A DNA stretch of 64,000 nt from Conchocele bisecta (lineage: Eukaryota; Mollusca; Bivalvia; Lucinida; Thyasiridae). A model generated the notes under the pieces. It saw only the letters and a program-made list of their open reading frames with translations, was not told where the DNA came from and did not search any database. The stretch's first letter is position 1. Every line of letters starts with the position of its first letter. Where the stretch lies: assembly GCA_029237695.1 (NCBI GenBank), contig CM055274.1:21379505-21443504 (forward strand). Reading direction: 5' to 3'. Below are positions 31,702-41,303 of the stretch, piece by piece. The translations under genes were made by a program, and so were the position numbers.

Positions 31702-31959
31702 CGTTCCTGACCACCCTGCTAACAGACCGTCGTGTCAGCCCCTGGCTGGGCTTGATTAAACGACAGAATCACGAGTTTACGTGGATAAACCAGGACGACG
31801 TAGTGTATACAAACTTTGCATATGGGGAGCCGAACGGGAACGGGGACGGGAACGGGGGACAGAGCTGTGTCCAGATGTTGGGATACGCTGGAAAGGCGGG
31901 GCAATGGGGAGACAAGCCATGTGACACCATCGAGGGATATGTCTGTATGACCAGGAAAG
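31702..31959 (+). CDS. Exon: CTLD-5 C-terminal half
   Basis: Acceptor cacatttcag; phase 1 in, phase 1 out (AAA G|gtgagt, consensus donor). Encodes FLTTLLTDRRVSPWLGLIKR, YTNFAYGEPNGNGDGNGGQS, CVQMLGYAGKAGQWGDKPCD and EGYVCMTRK. The site has EPN but a Gly/Asn-rich insert replaces the usual acidic spacing, and WND is WGD. Partial calcium binding is possible. The acceptor is formed at the end of a repeat K terminus (CCCAGCCACAT). Confidence 0.94.
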
Positions 31960-31974
31960 GTGAGTGTTGTGATA

Positions 31975-32140
31975 TGCGACCAGTGTAAATCCAGATCAGC
32001 CTGTGCATCCACACAGTCTGATCAGGATCTACACTATTCGCCATTGCATCAATGTAACACCCGTCGTGCTTCTGACAAACAATATAGATTGTTATCAGGC
32101 TACATGTGTGTGCTGTGCTGGTCACAAATCCCATAGTGGG
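31975..32140. mobile_element. Repeat K fragment
   Basis: GCGACCAGTGTAAATCCAGATC, CACACAGTCTGATCAGGATC and CACTATTCGCCATTGCATC match the K family. It begins about 15 bp after the donor at 31960. Confidence 0.6.
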
Positions 32141-32210
32141 TGGCAGGTGGCAGCATGCGAAGGGTAAATTTAACGATTGGTGTCATCCTTAACGGAATCC
32201 CGATATCCCT

Positions 32211-32470
32211 GTAGCCTTTGAGGGAGAAATTTACTTTGAGGGAGAAATTTTAAATTTTATGATAAATTTATTTATTTTTATTATACTGAATTTATTACAT
32301 TATCACATCCATTTTGGCTGTGATGATGTAATAAATTCAGTATAATAATTCTGCATACTTTTAATCATCAAATATATGCAGTGGTTAGTTCTATATGAAA
32401 TAATGCATTTTGGGAAAATAAATGATTACTCCCTCAAAGTATACTTTGCAATGTTGGTGAAATCGGCTAC
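32211..32470. mobile_element. MITE family A (copy A5)
   Basis: GTAGCCTTTGAGGGAGAAAT (left end partly rearranged or deleted), central palindrome, right end AATGTTGGTGAAATCGGCTAC. Same R-repeat junction as A2 (CCCT / TGGTTTGG). Confidence 0.85.
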
Positions 32471-32614
32471 TGGTTTGGCCCTCGGGTACATTTTTGGCTT
32501 CTTACCCGAAAGTTGAATCCAGTTATATCAATTATAAAAGTTGAAAGATTAGTACTATTTCCTTTTGGGAATGGGGCTAAGTGACTGGTGAGGTGAGGTC
32601 CTGGCACCAGGTCA

Positions 32615-32921
32615 GTAGCCTATTTCATCAACATTGCAAAGTATACTTTACTAGCAAAGTATACTTTGAGGGAGTAATCATTTATTTTTCCTGAAATGCA
32701 TTATTTCATATAGAACTAACAAATGCATATATTTCATGATTAAAAGTATGCAGAATTATTATACTGAATTTATTACATTATCACAGCCATTAAATGGCTG
32801 TGATAATGTAATAAATTCAGTATAATAAAAATTAATAAATTTTTCAAAAAATTGAAAATTTCTCCCTCAAAGTATACTTTGCTACTAAAGTATACTTTGC
32901 AATGTTGATGAAATGGGCTAC
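32615..32921. mobile_element. MITE family A (copy A6)
   Basis: GTAGCCTATTTCATCAACAT to TGTTGATGAAATGGGCTAC, 307 bp, palindrome arms TACTGAATTTATTACATTAT. Inserted at GGCACCAGGTCA / AGGTTATTC in repeat R. Confidence 0.9.
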
Positions 32922-33189
32922 AGGTTATTCTAACTTCAGGGATGAATATATTTTTTTCTGGAAATATTCATTTCTGATTTTGGGATTTCCCCCCTTATCG
33001 CAACAGGTGAAATATGGGATTTGACCCCGTTAACCCGGCCTAAAACGACATTAGCTGTTGACAGGCCATTAAACACCATCAAATCAATCACCCACCAGTA
33101 CTTTGATTTATAAGCTTTTGTTTTAATTGTAAATTTTAGCTTTCACATTTTGTGTTGTTTTCTTCAAAATTGCTTTCACATTCTGTGTT

Positions 33190-33470
33190 GTTGTCTCGCC
33201 CGCGAAAGCGGAAAGCGAGACTAAGGTTTTGCTTTTCCTGAGTCGTCGTCGTCGGGGGTCATCATTCAATGTTAAGTTTTCGTGTTACGGTCATTACTTC
33301 AACACCTTATCAGCTACAGTCATCAAACTTTATACATACCTTTACTATGATATGTAGATGAATATAGGACTATTCTCGGGGGCCCCAGTGTCCAGGTCAA
33401 TGCCCCAGGGTCAAGGTCAAGGCGGAACAAGGCGAGACATTTGATTCCGCGGAATTCTTGTTTTCTTCAA
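33190..33470. repeat. Bivalve-type dispersed repeat fragments
   Basis: GTCTCGCCCGCGAAAGCGGA, (GTC)n, CAATGTTAAGTTTTCGTGTT and GGGTCAAGGTCAAGGCGGAA. Related to the nested element at 9032 and to 4680-4730. Confidence 0.55.
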
Positions 33471-33605
33471 AATTGCTCCCGTAGTTGCTGAGATAGTTTG
33501 TTTTGTATGTTAAGATGGCATATAACACCATTGTCATTCTAAGTCCATTCATCCTGGTTAACCCATTGAACCATATGGATAGAGTGCTTTTTCTTGGAGA
33601 AAAAA

Positions 33606-33709
33606 ACCGGATTAGTTTCTTTATTTCTCCATAAAAGTATATGCTGTTACCACTCATTTGAACCGTCTCGATAACAACATATACATTCGACCAGAAATTG
33701 AGAAAATAG
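33606..33709. mobile_element. Palindrome family E with a collapsed arm (copy)
   Basis: ATGCTGTTACCACTCATTTG, AACCGTCTCG then directly ATAACAACATATAC: most of the second arm is deleted. Confidence 0.6.
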
Positions 33710-33954
33710 GCAGAAAGATTTTTCCAAATGTTCATTATTTCCACACACTAGTCAAATGTTTGTCATCACTTCGAAACTTTTACAATTGTCATTCATCATT
33801 TACCATTCTGGCCCACGCATACTTTATCGGCTTTAGCTTCCAACTGTGTTTACAGGAAAGTGCCGAAATACTGTAATTGTCCTCTTAGATCCGAGACCTT
33901 CGAGACAACACCGGTATAGCGACATTCGATAATTTTCAGACTGTTCCATTAATC

Positions 33955-34478
33955 AGATTGCTGTGGTATGAACCTGGCACCGGTAGCCTATTTCACCAAC
34001 ATTGCAAAGTATACTTTTCTAGCAAAGTATAATTTGAGGGAGAAATTTTCAATTTTAGGATAAATTTATTAATTTGTATTACCGGGTATACTGAATTTAT
34101 TGCATTATCACAGCCATCTATTTTGGTTGTGATAATGTAATAAATTCAGTATAATAATTCTGCATACTTTTAATCATCAAATATATGCAGTCGTTAGTTC
34201 TATATGAAATAATGCATTTCAGGAAAATTAAATGATTAATCCCTCAAAGTATACTTTGCTAGATAAGTATACTTTGCAATTTTGATGAAATCGGCTACAG
34301 GTCGGGTTATTCTAATTTCATGGCTGAATATAGTTGTTTTGTTGTTGTTTTTTTTCGATGTAAATATTCTGTTCTGATTTGGGGATTTTCCCCCCCAATA
34401 CAGCAGGTTTCTATCGGGATTGAACCCGTTGGCCCGGCCTTAAATGACCGTAGCTGTTGATAGGCCGTTAAACACCAA
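33955..34478 (+). repeat. Dispersed repeat R interrupted by MITE A7
   Basis: Left piece TGGTATGAACCTGGCACC; right piece GGTCGGGTTATTCTAATTTC, CAATACAGCAGGTTTCTATC, TGACCGTAGCTGTTGATAGG, CCGTTAAACACC. Confidence 0.75.
33983..34298. mobile_element. MITE family A (copy A7)
   Basis: GTAGCCTATTTCACCAACAT ... TTTTGATGAAATCGGCTAC, with AAGTATACTTT inner repeats and the central hairpin. Same host position in R as A6. Confidence 0.9.
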
Positions 34479-34827
34479 CCAATCAATAAAAACAGAGAAA
34501 ATAACCACAAATAGTGCAGATCTTAATGAGAACTACCAGTACACTGTTTGCGAACATTGGGATAGAGGCATGTGGTGTTGAATGGGTTGATACGAATGTT
34601 CCATACTACCGTAATGACCTTAAATATTTTATAAAAACAAATTTTATCCAAATATATTGTTATTGTGATAAACCAGTACAACCATACTCACCCTAAACAT
34701 CGGGACACTCTTTGTTGTGCAAAACCAAACATGTGTTTCATAGAACAAATTGTGTCTGAATATTTAGGGTTATTTCGGTAATTCATTATTACGACACTCG
34801 TTATATAGCTTCGCCATTGTTCCCCAG

Positions 34828-35075
34828 ATTCCTCCTTGCCGACACCAGCGCCGGTTCCCAGTATATGTGACGCAGCTCAGGGCCAGGTTCAGTTTGCCGA
34901 CGCCTGCTACCTGTTCGTGCCCCAGGCCCTGACGTGGGCGGGGGCCCAGGCCCACTGTATCACCCAGGGCGCCTACCTCACCTCCATCAACTCCGTATAT
35001 GAGCAGTCCTGGATCTTCCTCACGCTGGCCAAGACTAATACACTGGCCGCATGGACCGGACTTGGCGACCAACAG
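34828..35075 (+). CDS. Exon: linker and CTLD-6 N-terminal half
   Basis: Acceptor ttgttccccag; phase 1 in, phase 0 out (CAA CAG|gtgggc). Encodes DSSLPTPAPVPSICDAAQG, FADACYLFVPQALTWAGAQA, HCITQGAYLTSINSVYEQSW and NTLAAWTGLGDQQ. LTWAGAQ..C...G..L.SI...E is the standard CTLD helix pattern, with AAWTGL for WIGL. A decayed copy of the last ~40 bp plus intron start lies at 36578. Confidence 0.94.
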
Positions 35076-35128
35076 GTGGGCTGTTTCTCTGCAGAACCAT
35101 GTCCGTATACAATATATGGAGAATACCA

Positions 35129-35443
35129 GTAGGCAATTTCAAAATTCCAAAGTATAATCATCTTGCTGAGTACACACTTGGAGAGAAATTTTCAATTTCA
35201 GGATAAATTTATTTATTTTTGATGAAATATAAAAAATTCTGACCAAATTATTGTACTGAATTTATTACATTTTCACAGCCATTTCCATTTTGGCTGTGAT
35301 AATGTAACAAATTCAGTGTAATAATTCTGCATACTTTTAATCATCAAACATAATTATGCAGTTATATGCAGAAAAATAAATGATTACTCCCTCAGAGTAT
35401 ACACTTAGCTATATAAGTATGCTTAGCAATTTTGGTGAAATCG
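35129..35443. mobile_element. MITE family A (copy A8), diverged
   Basis: GTAGGCAATTTCAAAATTCC, TATTGTACTGAATTTATTAC, hairpin, AAGTATGCTTAGCAATTTTG, GTGAAATCG. It starts about 55 bp after the donor. Confidence 0.75.
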
Positions 35444-35504
35444 CAAGGCTAGGAAACGCTACCGTTTCCGAGTCGAGCCTGATAAACTTGATATCAAAAG
35501 ACAC

Positions 35505-36077
35505 TACTGTCTGTTTCACGAAAGCTGCCCAAATTTTACGGCTATATAAACAATTCAAAAACAAGATTTCTTTTGATAATATTAAATTAAAGGAAAAATT
35601 AAGAATGAGCCTTCTTTTTATTTCGTGAAATTTGGTTAAATATTGATTTTATTGCGAAAAAACAATTTCCCCATGTTAAATCCCCATAGACATCTTCACG
35701 GAGTGAAGATGTCTATGGGGATTTAACATGGGGAAATTTTTTTGAATTTTAGAAATACTGGACCGATTTTTAAAATTTAACTTTTGTTTTCTTAGTTAGA
35801 TCATATCCAAGCTATCTAGTCAGGTTTCGGAGTCAATTTCCGAAACTTTTCATTTTTTGACTCCTCCCACACTCCTTTTACCTCTTTTTCCCACATGTTA
35901 AATTCCCATAGAGAAATCAATTTTTCGTAATAAAACCAATATTTGACCGAATTTCACGAAATAAAAAGAAGGCTCATTCTTAAATTTTCCTTTAATTTAA
36001 TATTATCGAACAAAATATTGTTTTCGAATTGTTTATATGGCCGTAAAATTTGGGCAGCTTTCGTGAAACAGACAGTA
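35505..36077. mobile_element. MITE family B (copy B3)
   Basis: TACTGTCTGTTTCACGAAAG to complement, with the ATCTTCACGGAGTGAAGATG centre and long arms (TTAAATTAAAGGAAAAATTA). 573 bp. Confidence 0.9.
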
Positions 36078-36079
36078 GT

Positions 36080-36575
36080 CTCGTATATTTAGCATGTAAT
36101 GTTTTAGCATATCAATTATAATGTTGTTTTTGTTAAAAAGAATGCGTACTCACTACCATGACGTCATTCCACTGACAATATTAACGTCATGTGACACCGT
36201 TCGACCAATTAAACATCAGTTTTTAATTTGTTGTAACCCAGATATTCGTCTGGCAACATTAATTAATGCCGTAATTGCAAATTCAGGAGGAACAAAAAAT
36301 ATGAATAATGTGTTTCATACATGTACTCTTAATATGTAGAGAGCTCAAATGTTGAATATATCATCATTTTGGCAGCCTTTTATCACTGTTTGTGTTAGAA
36401 TTGACATTTTGTTACTTCGGTAACTTTTGAGCACACATACATCATACATGTCTAATTTACAGTTACAGACGTTTTGAATCTTTTATCTTTTCTGCAACTA
36501 CAGTTGTGTAATTTATGTTTTGAGTGCCGATTATATTGACATTTTGTAGTTAGTGTCATTCATTTTGGGCTCGGT
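36080..36575. other. Intron sequence without a recognised feature
   Basis: AT-rich. A 72-codon frame (36121-36339) has no recognisable domain or splice support. Confidence 0.35.
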
Positions 36576-36577
36576 TA

Positions 36578-37075
36578 AGACACTGGCCGCATGGAACGGA
36601 CTTTGCGACCAACAAGTTGGGTGTTTATTAGCAAAACCATGTCTGTATTCCAGGCCTCGACAATTCTACTTGTCCGCTTGTATTGGCGGGTGAATTTTGA
36701 ATCGGGCCGACTAATTTGAAGGGAAAATGAAACACTTAACATTAAAGTATATAGGATTGTAATAGTTTAATTTCAATCTGTACGAGTGGAAACTTTAGAA
36801 TTTGTCGAAGCCTGTAGTCAACATAGGCTGGCAACATTCCATAATGCTGTATTAACTGCAAAATGTTTCATGGATGATGATTATTGCTACAACACTTTAA
36901 ATTGCCTACATGTCAATCGTAGGATATTTTATACGGCAGGAAATTTGTGTGATTAACCAATCAAATTACCGTAAAAGAAATGAATTTAAGTGCATTGGAA
37001 TATAATCAATATTTCCTAGCAGCAATCGGGCGTGTACATGGACGGGTGGCCAGTGATGTACATATGGGTCATTAT
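36578..37075 (+). pseudogene. Decayed exon-intron-exon echo (CTLD-6 exon tail and next exon head)
   Basis: 36581-36655 repeats CACTGGCCGCATGGA.CGGA, CTT.GCGACCAACA and the first ~35 bp of the intron (AGAACC..GT/AAAACCATGTCTGTAT). 37018-37075 repeats GCAATCGGGCGTGTACATGG, the head of the exon at 38096, behind an intact cctagcag acceptor. The tail copy has lost the CAG|GT boundary and the head copy diverges after ~45 bp, so neither looks usable. Confidence 0.85.
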
Positions 37076-37079
37076 TGAC

Positions 37080-37290
37080 CTACATGTGACTGTGACTGGA
37101 GAAATGGGGCTTATGGGATATGCGACCAGTGTAAATCCAGATCAGCCTGTGTGCATCCGCACAGTCTGATCAGGATCTACACTATTCGCCATTCCATCAT
37201 TGTAACACCCGTCATGCTTCTGACAAACAATGTAGATCATTATCAGGTTACAGGTGTGTGCTATTTGATAGGGAGCTATGCTGGTCACAA
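37080..37290. mobile_element. Repeat K copy
   Basis: GTGACTGTGACTGGAGAAAT, GCGACCAGTGTAAATCCAGA, CTATTCGCCATTCCATCATT, GTCACAAATCCCATAGTGGG. Confidence 0.65.
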
Positions 37291-38045
37291 ATCCCATAGT
37301 GGGTGGCAGATGGGAGCATATCGTGGGTAATTTAATGATCGTGATTCATCCTCAGGGCTCCAGATAAGGAATTAGTAATTGAAGCAATTGGGTATTTCAA
37401 AAATGTTAATTGTGTAAAATAGAATCACACTGCTGTTTACACATCAACAGACAGCAATTATTGAATAGTTTGCTTCTAAATGAAAACACATCTTGGTAGT
37501 TCATTAGAATTGTCTCCTTGGAGACAATTCTAATGAAATACCAAGATGTGTTTTCATGAAAAATAAGAAAATATGCTATATTTGTGGTCTTGTTTATTGT
37601 TTTCTGTAGCATGATAAAGATACCACAAATTTTTCATTGCTTTTTGATACTCACTACTTCTGATTTCAATTGGGTTTTTGGCAATTTTAATTGGGTATTT
37701 AAGCAACTACACAGCTTATCTGGAGCCCTGCATCCTTGCCGGAATTCCAACCAGAGGCCTGGTTTGGCCCTGAGATACGTCTTTGGCATTCTTGTATGTG
37801 GGAGTTGAATTTGGTTTCCCCCTTATATGAGTAATACGATTATTCGTAATCCTATTACTTTCAGGGGAAGGTGCCAAGTGACTTTGGTGTGGTATGGACC
37901 TGGCACCAGGTCAGGTTATTCTAAGTTCCGGGCTGAATATGTGTTTATTTTGATGTACATATTCCGTTCTGATTTTGTGATTTTCCTCCAATGTAGCAGG
38001 ATGAATGCGGGATTGAACCCGTTGGTCCAGCTTTAGATGACATTA
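37290..38045 (+). repeat. Dispersed repeat R interrupted by hAT-like MITE I3
   Basis: Left piece GTGGGTGGCAGATGGGAGCA...GATTCATCCT; right piece CATCCTTGCCGGAATTCC, GGTATGGACCTGGCACCAGG, GTAGCAGGATGAATGCGGGA. Confidence 0.75.
37353..37740. mobile_element. hAT-like MITE family I (copy I3), complete
   Basis: TIR CAGGGCTCCAGATAAG and CTTATCTGGAGCCCTG are perfect complements. The centre hairpin is TCTCCTTGGAGACAATTC-type. CATCCT appears on both sides of the insertion, so a target duplication of 6-8 bp is likely. Confidence 0.88.
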
Positions 38046-38095
38046 GCCGCTGCCCCATTTCTCCAGTCACAGCCACATATAATCTCCCCATTTAG

Positions 38096-38267
38096 CAATC
38101 GGGCGTGTACACGTGGGTGGATGGGTGGCCGGTGATGTACACCAACTGGGACATGGGCGAGCCGACCCGGGGCCCGGGCGAGGGGTGTGTCCAGGTGAAC
38201 CAGACCGGGCGCTGGAGCGACGTCGACTGTAATACAACACTGCCCTCGGTCTGCAAGATCACACACG
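38096..38267 (+). CDS. Exon: CTLD-6 C-terminal half
   Basis: Acceptor ctccccatttag; phase 0 in, phase 1 out (CAC G|gtaact). Encodes QSGVYTWVDGWPVMYTNWDM, GEPTRGPGEGCVQVNQTG and RWSDVDCNTTLPSVCKITH. EPT and WSD replace EPN and WND. The acceptor lies about 14 bp after a repeat K end (CCAGTCACAGCCACATAT). Two decayed copies of its last ~45 bp and donor follow. Confidence 0.94.
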
Positions 38268-38309
38268 GTAACTGCTGTAAATACCCGGCTATTGTCGGTT
38301 GATGTCAAG

Positions 38310-38580
38310 TTTATTACATGAAGCTAGGAAACGTGTCGGAATTCCCAGTTTCTGAGCTAATTCTGATGAACTTGATTGTAATACCATCAGTGTGCAAGAT
38401 CTCACACGCTAACTACTGATCTATATTACCAGACTAGGCTAGGAAACGTGTAGGAATTCCTTGGCGTGTCAAGGAATTCCTACTGTTTCTGAGCCCAATC
38501 GGAGTGTAATACTACGACACTGCCATCAGACTGCTAAATCTCGCACGATAACTGCTGATCTATTTTGCCAGACATAGACT
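38310..38580 (+). pseudogene. Two decayed tandem copies of the preceding exon's 3' end and donor
   Basis: Copy one about 38385-38440 (TGTAATACCATCAGTGTGCA, AGATCTCACACGCTAACTAC) and copy two about 38510-38570 (GTAATACTACGACACTGCCA, AATCTCGCACGATAACTGC). In both the donor GT is mutated (CT, AT). A spacer with CTAGGAAACGTGT.GGAATTC accompanies each copy, giving a ~130-bp unit. Confidence 0.82.
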
Positions 38581-38771
38581 TTTAACAGTCCGATAACCAA
38601 ACAAATGTCTTTTAAAGTGAGAAGGTGAGTAAAATGGAATTTTGCTAGTGATAGTTCAAATTTGGAGAACATATTCATAACCTTTCATAGTCACAGGCTA
38701 GTATGTTAAATCCACGTTTTTCCATCCAATCAATCTACCATTCCCTTCCCATGTAATACACATATGTACTA

Positions 38772-39375
38772 CAGTTGAGCCCCATTATCTCGATGATATC
38801 CCCTATCTCGATGATTCACTAAAATCCCGAATTATATCCTTATTTGTTTAATATAAATTTCCTCGGCTATCTCGACCATGCATTATCTTGTATATGTTCT
38901 CTATCTCGACTGTTCATTCTGTTCCCTCCGTATAAGATTACGTTAAAACATCTATTCACTATCTCAATCACATAAACGCTTGGATAAATCGCCTAAGCGG
39001 TTGGTTGCCAAGATCTATTTGGTTGACACTAATTTTCAAAACATATCAAACAAAACGAAATAAATTCACACCTACCTTGTTTGCTTAATTGGTCCACCTG
39101 GATATATTTGAGTGCTTGACACGATTCATTAAGCATATCACGCTGGTCATTTAAGCAATTCACGGAGTCTTGACGCCACCTTGTAATGTTGATTAGCTTA
39201 CTACCTCTGGTCATTAGTTAATTGGTGATTGTTTACTCGTGATGTAATGCTTAACATGATTTCATATTTTTAGCGAAAATATTTGACCATGTCACTTCAT
39301 CGCTATCTGGAACCTAGTCCTAACTCGACTATATGGACAATCTCCATTTGACTTCGAGATACTGGTGCTCGACTG
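38772..39375. mobile_element. 604-bp pogo-like MITE, TA target duplication
   Basis: Left CAGTTGAGCCCCATTATCTC and right CGAGATACTGGTGCTCGACTG are imperfect inverted repeats, flanked by TA. The interior repeats 'CTATCTCGA' several times. No transposase frame. Confidence 0.82.
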
Positions 39376-39479
39376 TACGTAGTATAATTGGACCAGATGG
39401 ATCTGTGTAATGTGGGTGGGGAATTCAATCAAATGTTCCCCTCCAATCAACCTACCATTCCCTTCCCATGTAATTAATT

Positions 39480-40085
39480 TCAGGGCTGAATATATTTTTG
39501 TCGATGTAAATATACCGTTCTAATTTTGGGATTTCCCCCCTAATGCAGCAGGTTAAACGTGGTATCGAACCCGTTGGACCGGCCTTAAATTACCTTAGCT
39601 GTTGATAGGCCGTTGGAACACCAATAAAGAAACAAACAAGCTTCCCATGTAATACTCATACGTAGTACGTAGTAGTATAGTCAGACCACATGGATGTGTC
39701 TAATGTCGGCATGTGGGTGGGGAGTTCAATCGCCTGTGGTTAAATCTTCTCCAATCAAACTTAGTGTATTATTCCCTCCTCATAAGTGGTGGTTGGTTGG
39801 GAGCATGCGATGGGTAATTTATCGATCAGTATTCCTCCTTACTGGAATTCGAACCGGAGACCTGGTTTAGCCCTCGGGTACATCTTTGGCATTCTTGTAT
39901 GAATTAGATGAATCTATTTATACGCCATATATTAGTAATACGATTATTCCTAATCCTATTACTTTTAGGGGAAGGGGCCTTGTCAGGTTATTCTAATTTC
40001 AGGGCTGAATATATATATTATTTGATGTAAGGCCTTAAATGGCCTAATAGTTGTTCATAGGCCGTTAAACACCAATAAATCAGAT
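39480..40085 (+). repeat. Two partial copies of dispersed repeat R
   Basis: 39480-39620 (TTTCAGGGCTGAATATATTT, TACCTTAGCTGTTGATAGGC) and 39785-40085 (GGTTGGGAGCATGCGATGGG, TTTAGCCCTCGGGTACATC, CATAGGCCGTTAAACACC). The second ends about 20 bp before the acceptor at 40099. Confidence 0.7.
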
Positions 40086-40099
40086 CCCCTCCTATACAG

Positions 40100-40354
40100 G
40101 TAACCCACCACTGACGCCATCTCCACCCAACGGAACATGTGACCTCGGCTGGTACCCGTACGGGAGCAAATGTTACCTGCTGTCGGCCAACCAGCCGAGG
40201 ACCGCCATTGACGCGGTGTACACATGTCGGCAGCTGGGAGCTAGCCTCGTGTCTATCCACAACGCGACCGTCAACGCATTCCTCGTTTCTAGTATGCTGA
40301 AACTGGCTCAAACGGCACAGAGCTTTTGGACGAGTCTGCACCGGTCACTCGATT
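40100..40354 (+). CDS. Exon: linker and CTLD-7 N-terminal half
   Basis: Acceptor cctcctatacag; phase 1 in, phase 1 out (GAT T|gtaagt, consensus donor). Encodes GNPPLTPSPPNGT, CDLGWYPYGSKCYLLSANQP, TAIDAVYTCRQLGASLVSIH and SMLKLAQTAQSFWTSLHRSL. C..GW...G.KCY and C..LGA.LVSIHN are clear CTLD signatures; FWTSL stands in for WIGL. Confidence 0.93.
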
Positions 40355-40391
40355 GTAAGTTAACACGATCCATCTGTTTATGTTCCTGTGA

Positions 40392-40843
40392 ATTGTGATG
40401 TGGGATATCTCATGTAAAATATTTACAAAATTTACAATATACTCCTTAACTCTTTGCATGCTGGGAAATTTGTGGGCTATACATAGTTAAAAAATAGCAG
40501 ATGACAATTAATTCATTATATTTTCTTTTATTTCTCCTTAAAAATGTCATGAATGTGTCTTGGAATTTCATTAGAATTGTAATGAAATTTCAAGACATAT
40601 TTACAGAGAGAAATAAAACATATACTCCTAATTCGTTTGGCGGATATTTTCGCCGCTAGCATGCAGTTAAACGACGTCGTAAGTTGACAAAATGCTCAGA
40701 GCAAATGCGGAATAGAATTCTGCGTTTTGCTATAATTTCGTCAACTTTCGAACTCATTTGCAGAAAATATCACAGTCTCTGTAAATATTTTCAGAAAAGA
40801 ATCACACATCTTCAGGTTCAAAGTCACATGGCTCGTCTCAAAT
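40392..40843. mobile_element. MITE family L (diverged, interrupted copy)
   Basis: CTCATGTAAAATATTTACAA near the left and TTCAAAGTCACATGGCTCGT / CTCA on the right. AATGTCATGAATGTGTCTTG / AAATTTCAAGACATATTTAC forms an inner hairpin. Confidence 0.55.
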
Positions 40844-41013
40844 ATAGTTTTGCTTTCCATAAGTACCGTAATTTGCATTTAATTTGCAATTTAATTTCAT
40901 TTAACTTAATTTGCAATTTAATTTAATTTGCAAAAACAGTCAGTGAAACAGTGGTGGTGAATATTCTGTAGCTTATGTAGAAGTTTGGAGTAAATAGTGA
41001 AGTTGCCACCATA

Positions 41014-41113
41014 CAGTGGGGTCAGCGTATAAGTGCACACACGAACGAACACGACAGGTTGGAACCAACCTGTCGTGTTCGTTCGTGTGTGCACTTACAT
41101 GCTGACCCCACTG
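41014..41113. mobile_element. Palindrome family D (copy D3)
   Basis: CAGTGGGGTCAGCGTATAAG to complement, TA flanks, 100 bp. Confidence 0.9.
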
Positions 41114-41303
41114 TAGTTCATGAACATAGCCAATCCCTGTGCTTATAAACTTTCTGAGCATGTTCTCCAAATCCTTACTCTTAATCACATAGCTTGATTC
41201 GCACAGCTCAGCCTCGAGCAATCCAATTATTTAATTGTGGCTATTAATACTCGGTACTTGCTCAGACAGTTATATAAGCACAGGGAACATTCTTCTAGCT
41301 TTA

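Larger units (their letters stand above)
32150..33085 (+). repeat. Dispersed repeat R carrying two family A MITEs
   Basis: Host pieces: 32150-32210 (TCATCCTTAACGGAATCCC), 32471-32614 (TGGTTTGGCCCTCGGGTACA ... GGCACCAGGTCA) and 32922-33085 (AGGTTATTCTAACTTCAGGG ... CATTAGCTGTTGACAGGCC). Removing the MITEs restores the consensus. Confidence 0.8.
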
